From NCBI GenBank assembly GCA_021778575.1, contig JAJYCH010000182.1, forward strand, positions 1 to 8,013: 8,013 nucleotides of DNA, read 5' to 3'. Position numbers and translations under genes: made by a program. This DNA comes from Planctomycetota bacterium. Lineage in GTDB: Bacteria; Planctomycetota; Planctomycetia; Isosphaerales; Isosphaeraceae. This document shows positions 6,173 to 8,013 of the stretch, piece by piece; position 1 is the first letter of the stretch, and each line of letters opens with the position of its first letter. Below the pieces are notes generated by a model. The model worked only from the letters and a program-made list of their open reading frames with translations, was not told the origin of the DNA and did no database searches.

Positions 6173-6205
6173 ATTTGCTTTGGTCTACAACTCCCTCGCG
6201 AAGGC

Positions 6206-7972
6206 TCAGGGAAGTGGTGGTAATCCCGGTGCAGGCGCTGACGTGGCCGGGCCAGGACCAATGGGCGGGGTGTCCAGCGGCGGCGGTGCGCCCAATGAGA
6301 CAAAGAGGGCGAACTGAGCCCGGTTGGCCCGCGTGACAGCCTCGATCAGAGAAACTCGGGCATCAGAGAGCAGACGGAGACTGTCGAGGGCCTCGATCGG
6401 CCTGGCGAGTGACTCGCGAAGCCTGGCCCGATCAAGTAGATAACCTTCCTCGGCGGATTGGAGCCCAAACCGAGCGTTGGTCACCTGCGAACGGAGGGCC
6501 AGCGACTGAGCCTTGGCGGAAACGACCTCGGATCGAACTCGATTCAGGACCCTGGCCCGATCAGCGATCGCTTGACCTTCCTGGGCTCGACGCTGCTTGA
6601 TCAGCGTCCCGTTCCCGGCACCCAGGTTGAGGAGGGTCCAGTAAGCCCCGACGTCGTAGTCTGTCCGACCGGCGAATCCGCTGAGTGGCGTGGAGGTCAG
6701 GTTGCTCCCGCCGCCGAATGCACCGGCACTGAAGCCGAGATAGATCGTCGGCAAGAGTGGTCGGGCCTTCTCTTCCTTGACACGATAACCCGCCTGAGCC
6801 ACAAGAGCTTCCTGAGCCGCCAGATCGGGTCGACGCGCGAGGGCGTTGCGGATCAGTTCCTCGGCTGGAATCTCGGCATTGATCAAGTCAAGCGGCTCGA
6901 GCGGACCGGCCAGCGGCTTGAGCTGAGCCGACGGATTAAGGTTGAGCCGTTGCGCCAGCTTGGCCGAGGCGATCGCAACTTGTTCTTCGGCTCGCTGAAT
7001 GTCTGCCTGATAGAACCGACGATCGGAATCGGCCCGATTAGCGTCGGCCTGTCGCCCTTGGCCGGTTGCGGCGTAATCGGCCACGATCGAGGCAAATTTA
7101 TCCGCCTCGATCGCAGTGACTCTTCTGGCCTGAAGGGTGGCCTCGGCACCAATCAGGTCGATGTAAAGCGAGGCGACTTCGAGCAAGACCTTGTTCGCGG
7201 TGTCCGATGCGTTAAATTGCGCCCCAACCAGACGCTGCTGTGCCGCAAGGGGCTCATAGATCGCGTTTGTCAACGGACTGAAGATGTTGACCATCGGGAT
7301 CGCGAGCGTTCCCGCCGCCGTAACCCCAGCTCCGCCTCCAAAATAGAGCGACTGCTCGGTGAGCTTCAGGATCTGACCATTCGATCGCTGTAATGGGCCG
7401 GTATGGTCGTGATAGTTGGTCCCCATGTTGAGACTGGGCAGGAGAATGCTCCGGGCAGCCTGCCGCTCGGCGAGAGCGCCGAGGATCAACGTTCGGGCTT
7501 CGCCGATCGTCGGATTCTGGCCATCCGCCAGCCGCAACGCCGTGGAGAGATCAATCGGGAATGCAGTGACTGCTTGAGGGATCGACGCCGGGGTGGCCTC
7601 AGCAGTGGCGGCGACGGGGGGAGCCGGTCCCATCAGCCCCGCGTTCTCGTCAAAAGCAGATGGTTTGAGGGCTTCTTGTGCCCTGGAAGGCTCGACCGGC
7701 GGGAGGGTCGGGGCCTCTGGCTTCACCGAGGCTGAAGTCACGGCCGTGTCGCTGGGACTTGCGGAAGCTCGCGCATTAGCCGCCGTTCTGGCAACGTCCG
7801 GATTGATCGGCGGTGCGACGGCGGAGACATTCAGAAGGTCGGGAGCCTTCCCGGGAACCATCGCGGACGGTTGCACGGAAGACGATTGGGTGGCGCAGCC
7901 TGACAAAGTGATGAGCGCCATTGCAATCGAGAGAGCCGGTCGTGGACAGTCGGCTCGGGTCAAGGGTTTCAT
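6206..7972 (-). CDS. TolC-family outer-membrane efflux lipoprotein
   Basis: 588 residues from the ATG at 7972, chosen because GGAGGAG lies 9 nt upstream. In-frame starts at 8005 (TTG) and 7990 would add residues before the signal peptide. This is the outer-membrane channel that docks with the adaptor's coiled-coil. The signal peptide ends in the lipobox LSGC with Cys26, so the mature N-terminus is probably lipidated, as in OprM-type proteins. Residues about 27-135 form an Ala/Pro/Ser-rich linker that is unusual in length. The outer-membrane efflux repeats start at FPIDLSTALRLA (138). The second repeat carries the hallmark RRPDLAAQEALV (from R380), and both repeats contain long Ala/Gln/Arg-rich helices. 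The C-terminus is a proline-rich tail (PPPLDTPPIGPGP). It is transcribed toward the adaptor and secreted-protein genes. Its promoter lies outside the right edge. The family call is secure. Confidence 0.95.
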   Translation of the reverse strand: MKPLTRADCPRPALSIAMALITLSGCATQSSSVQPSAMVPGKAPDLLNVSAVAPPINPDVARTAANARASASPSDTAVTSASVKPEAPTLPPVEPSRAQEALKPSAFDENAGLMGPAPPVAATAEATPASIPQAVTAFPIDLSTALRLADGQNPTIGEARTLILGALAERQAARSILLPSLNMGTNYHDHTGPLQRSNGQILKLTEQSLYFGGGAGVTAAGTLAIPMVNIFSPLTNAIYEPLAAQQRLVGAQFNASDTANKVLLEVASLYIDLIGAEATLQARRVTAIEADKFASIVADYAATGQGRQADANRADSDRRFYQADIQRAEEQVAIASAKLAQRLNLNPSAQLKPLAGPLEPLDLINAEIPAEELIRNALARRPDLAAQEALVAQAGYRVKEEKARPLLPTIYLGFSAGAFGGGSNLTSTPLSGFAGRTDYDVGAYWTLLNLGAGNGTLIKQRRAQEGQAIADRARVLNRVRSEVVSAKAQSLALRSQVTNARFGLQSAEEGYLLDRARLRESLARPIEALDSLRLLSDARVSLIEAVTRANRAQFALFVSLGAPPPLDTPPIGPGPATSAPAPGLPPLP

Positions 7973-7981
7973 CGTCGCTTT

Positions 7982-7988
7982 CTCCTCC
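7982..7988 (-). promoter_or_regulatory. Ribosome binding site of the TolC-like gene
   Basis: GGAGGAG on the minus strand lies 9 nt before the ATG at 7972. It supports this ATG over the upstream in-frame ATG at 7990, whose codon directly adjoins the same GGAGGAG and so cannot use it. Confidence 0.7.
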
Positions 7989-8013
7989 ATTGATTCCAGT
8001 TTCAACGAAGGAC

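Larger units (their letters stand above)
6048..6190 (+). repeat. Imperfect direct repeat of a roughly 60-bp hairpin unit
   Basis: The two hairpins share GGCCGACGATCC in the left arm and TCGTCGGCC in the right arm. The similarity continues past the stem in the plus direction (TGTTTTGGACATA against TGCTTTGGTCTACA). The units are 86 nt apart (6050 against 6136). The shared flank suggests duplication of one oriented element rather than two independently arising terminators. Confidence 0.5.

Noticed and set aside
6458..7393. A 311-codon open frame opposite the TolC-like gene
   Set aside because: It is the codon-register antisense shadow of the TolC gene, with atypical composition and no family resemblance.

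Overview
The window looks like chromosomal DNA of a planctomycete, probably of the Isosphaeraceae type. The basis is a GC-rich sequence with strong G/C preference at third codon positions, and a secreted protein (from 5376) whose N-terminus carries a variant of the planctomycete LEPR-XLL motif followed by a dockerin-like EF-hand loop. The taxonomic call is an inference from these signatures, not from a search. || Layout: (1) 1-2612, minus strand: an RND efflux permease whose C-terminus runs off the left edge. (2) 2613-3774: about 1.16 kb with no recognisable conserved gene. It holds two candidate small exported proteins, one per strand (2738-3067 minus and 3293-3643 plus). Each has a signal-peptide-like N-terminus, a Shine-Dalgarno sequence and a sigma70-like promoter, and they diverge from a shared 225-nt control region with a dyad over one promoter. 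(3) 3775-5256, plus: a periplasmic adaptor (membrane fusion protein) with an N-terminal membrane anchor. (4) 5376-6014, plus: a small secreted planctomycete-type protein with an EF-hand-like loop and an Ig-like domain. (5) 6015-6205: two near-identical strong hairpins between convergent genes. (6) 6206-7972, minus: a TolC-like outer-membrane lipoprotein. || Together the permease, adaptor and outer-membrane factor form one complete tripartite RND efflux set. The genes are not in the usual co-directional operon: the permease and adaptor diverge, and the TolC gene converges on the adaptor transcript. If the small candidate genes are real, each half of the divergent pair begins with a small exported protein and continues, after a gap of about 125-131 nt, into a pump subunit. 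|| The substrate cannot be read from the sequence. The permease keeps only one of the two adjacent TM4 aspartates typical of drug exporters. No transposase, integrase, CRISPR, tRNA, rRNA or phage feature was seen. I found no clearly new biological system. The points most worth a second look are the divergent control region, the exported protein encoded among the pump genes, and the paired hairpins.
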